From: Phoma sp. XZ068
Lineage: Eukaryota; Ascomycota; Dothideomycetes; Pleosporales; Didymellaceae
Assembly (NCBI GenBank): GCA_004835665.1
Contig: RBKR01000027.1
Span: 248,001-312,000 of the forward strand
DNA length: 64,000 nucleotides
Direction: 5' to 3'
Under the pieces are notes generated by a model that worked only from the letters and a program-made list of their open reading frames with translations, had not been told where the DNA came from and did no database searches. Both the position numbers and the translations under genes were made by a program. Every line of letters starts with the position of its first letter. Within the stretch, counting starts at the first letter, position 1. This document shows positions 41,068 through 50,073 of this stretch, one piece after another.

Positions 41068-41400
41068 AATATCTACGCTAGTTGATCTCCACATCAGCGT
41101 AGCTAATCTCGAAAACCATAACAGTCGCAACAGCAGTTCCTGCCAGGACGTTGGAGCGCACAAAGAATTGTAGTTTAAACGAAATGCAAGTTTGCAGACG
41201 CAGGAATACTTTGCTGAACCCGGAAGCTGTGTGTATGTCTGATTATATTGGATGTGGAGTCCCGTGAGGGGAGGGGAATCCAGAAAGAGGGTTGCTAATG
41301 GTAAAGTGGCTGTGCTTAGAGTTGGTGATGCGTACGCAGCATTGAACTTAGGATAGGAATGGAGTAAAAATAAAACACACGTGCTGCGAGTGGATGGCGA
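41068..41400 (-). pseudogene. OPT transporter C-terminal relic, copy B
   Basis: The minus-strand translation gives AAYASPTLSTATLPLATLFL, then HIQYNQTYTQLP, and after a frame change FSKVFLRLQ, QFFVRSNVLAGTAVATV and FEISYADVEIN-stop. These align in order with the intact OPT C-terminus (LSAFPVGLALPVVFYF, SPYNLAYIWPAVLPAWFS, MVFLRQRYLAFW, SAGIAVAAVVIFFAISYPGVEI). Most of the gene is missing and a frameshift is present, so it is non-functional. It is tandem to copy A and less A/T-rich, probably the less mutated member. The identity of the ancestral OPT paralogue is not clear; it is not a direct copy of the 33.7 kb gene. Confidence 0.72.
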
Positions 41401-41580
41401 GTGAAGCACAGTGATATCATTGGATCAGAGTACTCCATCATATACAGATACAGCACAACCAAAAAACCCATCAACGCCTGTATCCACGACCATAATCGTG
41501 CTTACTGTTAACGCCAAACACCCAACCCAATTTTGGTATCAATCAGCTCAGCTCATTGCTCAACTCATGTATCAGTCAAA

Positions 41581-44055
41581 CTACACACCAACCTCCACCT
41601 CCTCCGGTAAATTCAAACTCAGACTCCCCAACGGCAGACCCCCTCCCCTTCTCGGCCCCACAAAGCCCTGCCTCTGCCGCCCCGTGCGCCCACGCCCCAG
41701 CCAATTGTACTTCAATTCCTTGCTCATACGCGCCATTTTATCCTGGCTTTCGTCGCCGCTTTGAAGCGAGACGAGGACGGATACGCATTGGAGCATGCGA
41801 CCTACTGTTTCTGTGACTTTGGCGCTGTCCATTGGTTGTTGGCGCAGCGAGGTGGGGAGCGAGGACGGCGGGTGGAGAGTCGACGGGTGCGAGTGTGGGT
41901 TTGAACTGAATGAGCCGGCGGAGGTGTTGGATGTTGCGCGGCTGCGGCCGGAGGGGGGAAGCGACGAGGATGTGGATTCGAGGTAGCCGGCTGAGGAGTG
42001 GGATGTTGCGTTTGTGCTTAGGCTGGCGGGGAAGCCGGCGAGGGCTTCGGAGGCGCTGGAGGCGGTGCCGGGGCGGGCGTCGGGGATGGGGGATGAGGAT
42101 TCTAGGCCTGCGTTGAGATTTTCGAGAGACAGCCGCGAGAAGATGGCCATTAGGCTGTCGTAGCGCGGGAGGATGACGATGTCGCGGAACATGAGGAGTG
42201 TGATGCGGCGGACTTCGAGTTCGCCGAGGATGGGTATGTTTTTGTGCGTGGGTGATTTCGTGTTCATTTCATCCGGCAGCATGACGCCCCAGAACTCGCT
42301 GGCTTGGATGCTGGACATGATTCCTGTGCCTCTGAATTCTAGATCGAGCGGTAGGAAGACTGCCTGGAGGAAGGGGAGGATGGTGGTGAAGACGACGAGC
42401 CACATTTCGACGAGATGCGGGATGAGGCGCTCGTCGGGGATGTGGCGGAGTGTTTGGTCCAGCGACCCGAAGCCGGTGTAGAGAAGCTCGTTCAGGTCTT
42501 CGATGAGCAGGATGGGCGAGCGCTTGTGGATGCAGCGTTTGATATGCACGGTGACGAGGGCGTTGAAATCTTCGACGGGCGGCCTTGGGTCCTCGCCCTC
42601 GAATATCAACAACACGCGCGCTTTCAGCAACGGCCATGCGTCGTCTGGTGAAAGTCCGTTGATGCCGAATGAAGATCCGAGACTCAACATTTCGGCGGTA
42701 TGGGGCACGGCGGTGCCGGGAGTGGGTATGCCGGGTGTGTTGCTCAGACTGCTGGCTAGAGAGGGCCATTCTGAGCGCTCGGTGCTGAAGGAGGGACGTG
42801 GATTTTGATAGCCTGCGTCCAGGTTGTCTCCGAGGTAGGCGGCGGCTTTGGCGTTCTTCTTTGCTTCTCGCAGTCCGCGCCCGCCGTGCCTGAGATCGAG
42901 TCCAGTAACTGAGCTGGGGAATGAGCTGCCAGGAAGGGGTGACGACGGGGCAAACGAGTATAGCGATTCAGGGGCGTTTGGGTTGGTAGGGCGAGAGGTG
43001 CTGTTGACCGACGACAACGGCAGGGCGTGGTCGTCCTTGTCTTTCAGCTTGTTCTTGGTCCGCGACAAGAAGTGGTGTTTGTGCTTCTCTTTCTCGTGCG
43101 GCGCATGCTGATCGCTCTTCGGCACGAGCGTGGACGTCGAAGCGTTGGCAGACGAGTACACGGACGCGCCACTGCTGCTGAGGCCAGAATCGAGAAGGCT
43201 TGTCGTCGACTGGTTCATGATGCGGTTGAGGGCCTGCGAGCTGTGTATGCCAATGCCAATCTTGCCCGGCGACGGCAGCGCCTGGTGCTTCTTGTCGACG
43301 GGCTTCTCGACCTCGACCTTCTTCGGCTTGGACGAGAAGAGCTTCATCTTGCTCTTCTCTTTCGGCGCCTTCTGCAGCACCAGCTCCGGGGTCGCCGAAG
43401 CCAGGCGCGGCGACGGCTGTCCGGAGGCGTGCGACTGCGTCTCCTGGAAGCCCGGCGAGGTCAGTGGGCTCGCCGGGAAGGCCGCGTTCGCAGCGGAGGC
43501 GGCCGTCGAGCGGTTGGCCACGAGGCCCTGCTGGTACGTCATGCCGTTCGTCTTGAAGGTCATCGAGTGGTTGCTGGGCATGGGCGGCGGGCTCAAGGGC
43601 TGGTTGCGGCCGCTCGGGGCGGCGGCGCTGTTGTCGGCCGGGGCGGGGATGGTGGTCGAGCGCTTGCGCATGTGCTGGGCGCTCTGCTGGTAGGCGGCCT
43701 GGGCGGCGATCTGGCTCGCGGTGAGGTGCTGCGAGGGCGGCGACATGAGGCCCTCGTTGCGCATGCTCGAGAGGCTGGGCTCAAAGTAGCCCTGCGAGCG
43801 CTGGCGCGGGCGGTGGCCGAGGTGGGCGCGGTCGATGAGCGACGCCTGGCTCTGCGTGGCATGGATCATGGCCGGGCGCGAGTAGTTCTGCGCGGGCGTC
43901 GTCGCGGGCTCGGGCGCGGGCGACGTGACGGAGCGCGGCGGGCGGGGCGAGCGGCGCGTCTGCTGCAGCGTCGCCTGGGAGCCGTCCGAGTCGTACTCGT
44001 CGAGCGACGGGCGCTGCAGGCCGGGCGTCTGCGGCGGAGGAGAGGTCGGCTGCAT
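41581..44055 (-). CDS. HbrB/Bit61-family TORC2 subunit
   Basis: HbrB (Bit61/PRR5-type) proteins are accessory subunits of TOR complex 2, linked to polarity and hyphal branching. The first ATG in frame is 44055 (MQPTSPPPQTPGLQRPS), giving 824 aa. The open frame continues upstream to an in-frame TGA at about 44154, so a spliced 5' exon is possible but no phase-compatible donor was found. The first ~430 residues are disordered, Ser/Pro-rich with basic patches. The HbrB domain is about 465-650: LSPDDAWPLLKARVLLIFEGE, PPVEDFNALVTVHIKRC, GFGSLDQTLRHIPDERLIPHL and TTILPFLQAVFLPLDLEF. A Ser-rich insert and a helical C-terminus (GRMLQCVSVLVSLQSGDES) follow. Confidence 0.9.
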   Translation of the reverse strand: MQPTSPPPQTPGLQRPSLDEYDSDGSQATLQQTRRSPRPPRSVTSPAPEPATTPAQNYSRPAMIHATQSQASLIDRAHLGHRPRQRSQGYFEPSLSSMRNEGLMSPPSQHLTASQIAAQAAYQQSAQHMRKRSTTIPAPADNSAAAPSGRNQPLSPPPMPSNHSMTFKTNGMTYQQGLVANRSTAASAANAAFPASPLTSPGFQETQSHASGQPSPRLASATPELVLQKAPKEKSKMKLFSSKPKKVEVEKPVDKKHQALPSPGKIGIGIHSSQALNRIMNQSTTSLLDSGLSSSGASVYSSANASTSTLVPKSDQHAPHEKEKHKHHFLSRTKNKLKDKDDHALPLSSVNSTSRPTNPNAPESLYSFAPSSPLPGSSFPSSVTGLDLRHGGRGLREAKKNAKAAAYLGDNLDAGYQNPRPSFSTERSEWPSLASSLSNTPGIPTPGTAVPHTAEMLSLGSSFGINGLSPDDAWPLLKARVLLIFEGEDPRPPVEDFNALVTVHIKRCIHKRSPILLIEDLNELLYTGFGSLDQTLRHIPDERLIPHLVEMWLVVFTTILPFLQAVFLPLDLEFRGTGIMSSIQASEFWGVMLPDEMNTKSPTHKNIPILGELEVRRITLLMFRDIVILPRYDSLMAIFSRLSLENLNAGLESSSPIPDARPGTASSASEALAGFPASLSTNATSHSSAGYLESTSSSLPPSGRSRATSNTSAGSFSSNPHSHPSTLHPPSSLPTSLRQQPMDSAKVTETVGRMLQCVSVLVSLQSGDESQDKMARMSKELKYNWLGRGRTGRQRQGFVGPRRGGGLPLGSLSLNLPEEVEVGV

Positions 44056-44056
44056 G

Positions 44057-44106
44057 GCGGGCAGGGCGGGCAGGGCGGGCAGGGCGGGCTGCAGGGCGGG
44101 CTGCAC
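44057..44106. repeat. GC-rich short tandem repeat at the HbrB 5' end
   Basis: A 9 bp unit, GGGCGGGCA, repeats in the leader just upstream of the chosen start. In the open frame it encodes Leu-Pro-Ala repeats. If a 5' exon exists this would be an N-terminal LPA repeat; otherwise it is leader sequence. Confidence 0.8.
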
Positions 44107-44451
44107 GACAACCGTGTGTGTCGCTGTCGAGGTGGCGGGCGCGGATGCTCACGTCGCTGCGGTCATGGCCAGCACGACACGTCCGACATATCATACAAGC
44201 ATGTGCTCTTGGTCTCGTGACTCACGGCATCCGTCCCGCGTCGCAGTGGAAGGTGAGGTCGCCGTCGAAGGGCGGTAGGTCGTGTCGTCTGAGGTCACCC
44301 TAGCTCCGAGCCGATCCATGCATGAGGCTGAACGCTAAGCCCCACACTACCCCACCGCCATCAGAGTTGCTGCACCGACTCCCACCGCCATACATGTACC
44401 TGCGCCAACACTCCCACACCCCACCACACCAATAACCTACCACCCGCCACC
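44107..44451. promoter_or_regulatory. Divergent promoter region, HbrB / Gon7
   Basis: About 345 bp lie between divergent genes. The right end is C/A-rich (CCACACCCCACCACACC), typical of a fungal leader before ATG. No defined element was recognised. Confidence 0.4.
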
Positions 44452-44697
44452 ATGTCCAGCCTCTCCGCAGACTACGCCTCGCCCAGCAGCACCCACGCCT
44501 TGTCCGCCCAGCTGCCCGCCGTCTCCCCTTCCTCCTCCGCCACCGACCGCGTCGCCTACTTCGCAGACCTACAGTCCCACCTCAAGACCCTGCAGTCCGA
44601 CATCAACACCCTCCTGACCCAGAAGATGGCCGACGACAAGGCCGGCGACGCCAAGGAGGAGGAGAATTATGGTGAGGAGGTGGTTGATGAGGATTGA
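44452..44697 (+). CDS. gon7: EKC/KEOPS subunit Gon7 family
   Basis: This is a single-exon 81 aa protein. KEOPS makes the universal t6A modification on tRNAs that read ANN codons, and Gon7 is its small fungal-type subunit. The protein starts MSSLSADYASPSSTHALS, has a central helix FADLQSHLKTLQSDINTLLTQ and ends with the acidic block KEEENYGEEVVDED. The family is short and poorly conserved, and the assignment relies mainly on the helix and acidic end. The ATG lies in a good CCACC context. Confidence 0.65.
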   Translation: MSSLSADYASPSSTHALSAQLPAVSPSSSATDRVAYFADLQSHLKTLQSDINTLLTQKMADDKAGDAKEEENYGEEVVDED

Positions 44698-45208
44698 ACT
44701 GGCGTATGACGTGTTGCTTGAGCGGGAATCAAGCGTCACTGCAATATTTGAATGCTCGCTGTGTTGTAGAGCGCGGTTGTGCATGTGGTGCTGTTGATGA
44801 CTACGGAAAGACTGCTAGGTCGTCAATCTAGAGTACAGATGGCAAGGCGCAGTGTTATACTGTCGACAGCTGCGTACTGGGGGCAAGTCACGAGGTTGTT
44901 TGATGGAGACAATGGAGAATCTATCCAGACGTGCAGAGCACTGGAAGCAGAGGAGACAGGAGAGGTCTATGGAATAGAGTCTGTTTACCGCCAGATGTCA
45001 GTATTTGGTACAAGACTCGTGTCTCTCACTCTTCATTTCGGTCTGCCGATGAGTCCACCTGCGCCAACGATATACCATTCGCTAGTCGACGAGTGGAAGA
45101 GGAAGGACGCCTGCGCAGGAGAGCATGTGGGAGCAAATCATAACTCATAATCTCAATTATACAACATCTCTCACTCTACATACTCATCACACCTCAACAC
45201 CACACACC
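44698..45208. other. Intergenic between convergent Gon7 and Vps39 genes
   Basis: This is 510 bp of 3' flanks. A 123-codon ORF on the plus strand has no recognisable content. C-rich sequence at the right edge belongs to the Vps39 3' end. Confidence 0.45.
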
Positions 45209-48200
45209 CTACCACGCCCGTGGCCTCTCCCCCCCACCCCTCCCAACACTCCCCCGCATACACCCACTATGCACCACACTCCCATCCGGCCAAACCCTTA
45301 TCGCACTCCCCCCAAACCGCTTATGACAAACCGCACAATGCCTCTCCTCATCCACCACAACCCTGCGATTCAACCCCCCAGGCTTGCTTACATCCTTCTC
45401 ATACGCATCGCCCAGCCGCAGCGCCAACTCGACGCCTACTTTCTCCACGCCACGCAGCCGCGCGACGATGCGCTCCGAGTTGAGGACCGAGTTGGCGGCG
45501 CGGATCCGTCCCTTGAAGTAGCTCTCTAGATCCTTGACGGGGAGGGTTGGTGGGACGAGATCGAGGGTTGTGGCGGCGGGGAGGCGGGCGCCGTGTTTGG
45601 AGAGGAGTTCTAGGGCCGGGGGCCAGTTGGCGGGGTGGGGAGGTGGGGGCGTTAGGTAAAGGGAGAGGAGGGTGTGGTAGATGGATGGCTCTTGGGTGTC
45701 TGCGACTGCCGGGGTGGATTGGGGGTGGGGGGATGTGATGGGGGTGCCGGCGGAGAGGAAGATTGTGTTGCAGTATCTGTGGAGTTAGTTAGGTCTGGAT
45801 GGTCGAGGGCAGCGTCACTTACTCTTCTGCTTTGGCGTAGTCTTTGAGTTGGAATACGTAGATCTGCAGCGCTTGCTTGTGCTGGCCCATTTTGCTCAGC
45901 ACGATGGCGCGCGATTCGAAGAAGTCCGGGTCTACTACCATGTTAGCTTTTGTTTCAACGAATACCATATATTTCTCTTACCATCAGGACTCAACTGCTT
46001 AAACACGCGGTAGTTGTTGTAGCTCCCGCTCGTCTTCAAGAAAGTCTCCAGCCGCTCCCTCCACGCCACCTTCTCCTCGCCCTCAAATTCACCACTCCTC
46101 AACCGCTCCAGGAACAGATCAACAAGCTTCTGGTGGAAATCCGGCGTGAGGTCGTTCAGCTCCTCGATGATGTGTTCAAGGTACTTGACAGCAAGCTTGA
46201 GGTCCAACTTCTCCAGGAACTCAAGCACGCGCTGCCGCGGAAGCGTCTCAGCGTTCTCCGTGTCCGCGAGGAACACGTCCATGCCCAGCGTTGGATCGGT
46301 GCGGAGAGGCCACTCGGCGAATTCGAGGATGAGATCAATCATTTCGGGGGGCAGTTGCTGCAGATACCCCACTGTGCGCTGCGGGCCTTGCAAAGCAGGG
46401 GCAACCTCTTCGTCGGCCTCATTCTTGCCGAATTTCTCGAGCAGTTCAAGGGCCTGGCGGTGCAGCTTCTTGCCGTGCAGGAAGTCGATAAGATCGGCGT
46501 ACCGGCCTGTTTCGTACAATTTCTCCTGGACGACATCGGGCTCACAGAAGTTGGGGAGGCGGAAGAGGGAGCCTGCCAGTGTGGATTTGGTGAGCATGTA
46601 GGCGCGGAAGAGGGTTGTATCGACGAGCTGCGCGACTTCGAGCAGCTTTGCAGTCCAGTCAATCTCGCCTATAGTGTCTTGGATAAAGTAGTGGAAGGGT
46701 GGTTGGTAGCCCTCCGGCTGGCTGTCGCTGGGAGCGGGGAGCGGTTCTTTCAGGTTGCCGTCGGTGTCGATGTAGCGCTTGATTTGAACGCGACACTGAG
46801 CGAGGTAGGACTGTAATGCTCGGACTGCGTTGTTGAAGTCAAGCTGCTTGTCGGGCGGCGTTGTCTCTGTGGCCTTCTTCGGTGGCCTGATGCTTGATGT
46901 CTCAGCTGCATCGTCGCGGACAGAAGAGCGGATAGACGCCGTGTCTGAATCCACCTTCTTATGCCCGCCGCCGACCAATCTGCCCATCATGGACCGTCCA
47001 ATCGTAGCGGCGGGGTTGAATGTGCTTTCCCTACTAACCTTCTTGATTTCTTCGCTCTCGTCGGCAAGCTTCTCGCTCTCGATGTCTTCCTCATCAGCAA
47101 CGCTCCCATCACCCTTTACGCTCTCTTCGTGAGACAGTTCGCCGGCCACAGCTCGCGGATATAACGCTATGACGCGCTCGGGAGGCGCTTTAGCATCAAT
47201 GAACAGGTCCATAGCATCGTGCCACTTCTTCTCGAGGAAAAGCGCCTCTGCCTTCAGCGTCTTGATTTCTCGTACGCGGCCCTCCTTGTCCTGCAGGAGG
47301 GTATCTTCCAGCATGTTCAGCAGACTCAAGGCTTCGTCGTACCGCCCGTTCTCTGTCAGCTGGTCAATCTGTGTCTCATAGCTCTGCGCGCCCATGCGCC
47401 ATATGCAGCGATCGCTTGCGACTAAAAAGCCCTTGCCCGCATGTGCCAGGCTGATGTTCGGCTGCGGTACGTGGAGGAAGGTGGCATTTGGCAGCGATAT
47501 GTTCTGCAGCAGGTTCAGCGTATCCGGGTTCCGGACCTCGAGGCTGCCCTTGGACGGCGCCTGCAGGGCCAGCATGTATGGATACGAATAGCCCAGCATC
47601 TCGGGCGCAAACGGCCACGGCACCTGGCGCTTCTCCATGGCGTTGCCGTGCGAGTCGATGAACAGGCTGTTGACGTCCTTGGCAAGCAGCATCTGGCCCT
47701 CCCCAAGGCGCGTTGCCAGCGGCTTCGGCACCCAGCTGCCCATGCCCATGTAGCCCATGCCCGACGACGAGACGGCGCCGAAGCGGGCGCCGCCCTGGCC
47801 GCCCGTGTCGCCCATGGTGCCCGGCTTGACAATGTCCTGCACGTCCTGGCTCTCGACGTCGACCAGGACAAAGCCCGGGTCCATGCCGGCGACGAGCTTC
47901 GTGCCCGAGGCCCACGTCAGGCTCTTGACCGAGGCGATGAGCGACATCTCGGTCGCGTCGCCGCTGAGCTCCATGTCCTGCCAGGTCCACAGGATGATCT
48001 TGCGCTTGACGGCCACGGCGAGGCGGCTGACAATCGAGGGGATGCCCGTGGTCGCATCCTTGACAATGTTGCTCGCGGCGGCGAAGGTGGTGGCGCCGCG
48101 CGTCTTCTCGAGCTTCTCCTGCAGCTGGTACGTCTGCAGGTCGTGGATGGAGACGAAGTTGTCCGACAGCGAGATGAGGATGTTGGTCTCCTTGAGGAAG

Positions 48201-48545
48201 CCGAGCTGCTGGATCGGGCGGCGCGAGAACTTGTCCTCCTCGCGCAGCAGGTCGGCCGCCTTGGGCTTTGCGGGCGCGCTCGGGGCGTCGCCGTGGGCGT
48301 CGCCGTTCGCTGCGCCGTCCTGCGCGGGCTCGGGCGCGGGCTGCTCCGTCTCCTCGTTGACGCGGTAGATGCGCAGCGAGCCTGTGTTGAGGCCGACAAG
48401 CACGCGGTCACCTGCGCGCAGCCGTGTCAGCGTCGTCCCCGCCGGCTGCAGGAAGCTCCCTACCGTATGCGAGGATGGACTCGATCTTGGACTTGTCGCG
48501 CGGCTTCAGCTCGACCATCGGCCGGGCGGTGAAGGCGGAGAGCAT
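45209..48545 (-). CDS. vps39: HOPS/TRAPP-type vacuolar sorting protein Vps39/Vam6
   Basis: Vps39 is a subunit of the HOPS tethering complex that drives fusion at the vacuole with the Rab Ypt7. Exons are 48464..48545, 45982..48411, 45823..45934 and 45209..45776, giving 1063 aa; introns are 52, 47 and 46 nt. The start MLSAFTARPMVELKPRDK and the first junction AYGDRVLVGLNTGSL match the N-terminal CNH beta-propeller. The middle is alpha-solenoid (SLLNMLEDTLLQDKEGRVRE, VIALYPRAVAGELSHEESV) with a Ser-rich insert. Junctions give LSPDVDPDFFESRAIVLSKM and DYAKAEEYCNTIF. The C-terminus carries the zinc finger CAVCHKRFGGSAI then VVHSGC, as in the Vps39_2 domain. Confidence 0.93.
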
Positions 48546-50073
48546 GCTGCGTGGTGGGTGGCTCGCAGTATCATGTGGAGGGGTACATTTCGTTGTGCGC
48601 CCACCGTTGCGCGCACTGGGAGCTCATGGGACTGCTTGCCATGGCCTGGTGGTAGTTGCGGGAGCTTGCATCGTCATCCCGCGTTAGCGTCCAAGCTCCC
48701 ACGTGCGGCACTACAACAGAGTCACCTCAATCAAGCCAACAAAAGACCAATACGATGAGACGAACCGAATTCAACATGGACGAAACGAGAGTGTATTGAA
48801 GGAGCGGACGTGGAGCATACATGAGGGGTATTGTGATTGCTACAAACAGTCCTCAGCGGACTCCAGACTGTCTCCTCACTTTTCTTCCACTATATAAAGT
48901 GCACAAGAACGCCGTGAAAGAGCGAATCCTCCAAGCACGATCTGGCACCACTCCACTCCACTACCACCGTCCATACAGGCTGGGCAAAAGCCACAGTCAA
49001 CTCAAGCGGCGGCGCAAAGCGCACGCAAAACCAACCCCACATCCGAGGGACGGGGACTGCTTTTACTTGTAAACAAAACCAGCCGTACAAACAAACACAA
49101 ATATGTCGACCTTCAACTACATCTACCCGCCACTCCCCACACCCCTCGCAAGGTGGGGGAAGTGCCTGAGGTAGGAGGAAAGACATAACGCTCGTTACCA
49201 GTCAGCACGCCGACTCCATTTCACCCCAGCAACAGCCGCAGCGGGTCTTGCGATACAACCAAAGGGCCGGCGGTATGAGAAACGGACAAAAGTCGAGAAA
49301 AACATCGAGAGGGCGGCGAATGAACGATCATATCCACAGATTGCCGGCTCGTGCACAGCGCACAGCCTGCGTCTCTACATTGCGACCTTGACCAGGCACG
49401 CGCAAGGGGCCGGGTCCAACGGGCAAGCCACGGAAGGAGCGGGCGCGTCGGGCGTGCGAGGAAGGGAAATGCAGAGTTCCAGGGCGCGCTGGAGAGGAAC
49501 GGGCGTAAGGGACCTCGGGGACAGACTGACCGAAGAGAGATACAACGCATGCGTCGCAAACAACTCCAACACAGCACTCCTTACGATGAAGAAAAAGGAG
49601 AGGGGGAGTGTGGTCGCATAACTCGTAATCGACTCCTGGCAAAGAAAACAATAGGCATCTCGTGCGTACATGTGAGATGGATGCGAAAATTGACAAGACA
49701 TGCATTCTGAGCAGGCGATACAGGAGGGGTCTCTCAACAGCCCGCAAAAGCAGAGCAATGACAACACAGAATAAACCAAAATACAAATCGGGGTATTGAT
49801 AAGAAAATGTAAAGCACCAATTCACACAACGCGGGGAAGAGAAAATCTCTTTGACCTCCGCGCGTCTCTGTGCCTGAGAGCGTATTCGCATCATCTGGCA
49901 CATCATCGAAAACGTGAAATGAAACTTCAAAAAAGACCAGAATTGGTCTGAGCAATTACGGCTGCAGTCGCAATGTCGTGTGACAGCCCGCCCGTCTGGT
50001 AGAGACTCTGAAGCAGAAGCGGCGGTCAGTGGTAGACGGTTGGGCTATCGACAATGGAGTGCTGGACAGGGTT
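48546..50073. other. Intergenic, 1.5 kb
   Basis: This holds the Vps39 promoter and the Prm1 3' flank. ORFs of 60-200 codons on both strands show no family resemblance. No tRNA, repeat or relic was recognised. Confidence 0.5.

Noticed and set aside
43027..44220. 397-codon plus-strand ORF across the HbrB gene
   Set aside because: Arg/Gly/Val-rich translation is typical of the antisense of a GC-rich coding region; the minus strand carries the conserved protein.
47441..48532. 363-codon plus-strand ORF across Vps39
   Set aside because: Antisense shadow of the Vps39 beta-propeller; it has no domain signature.
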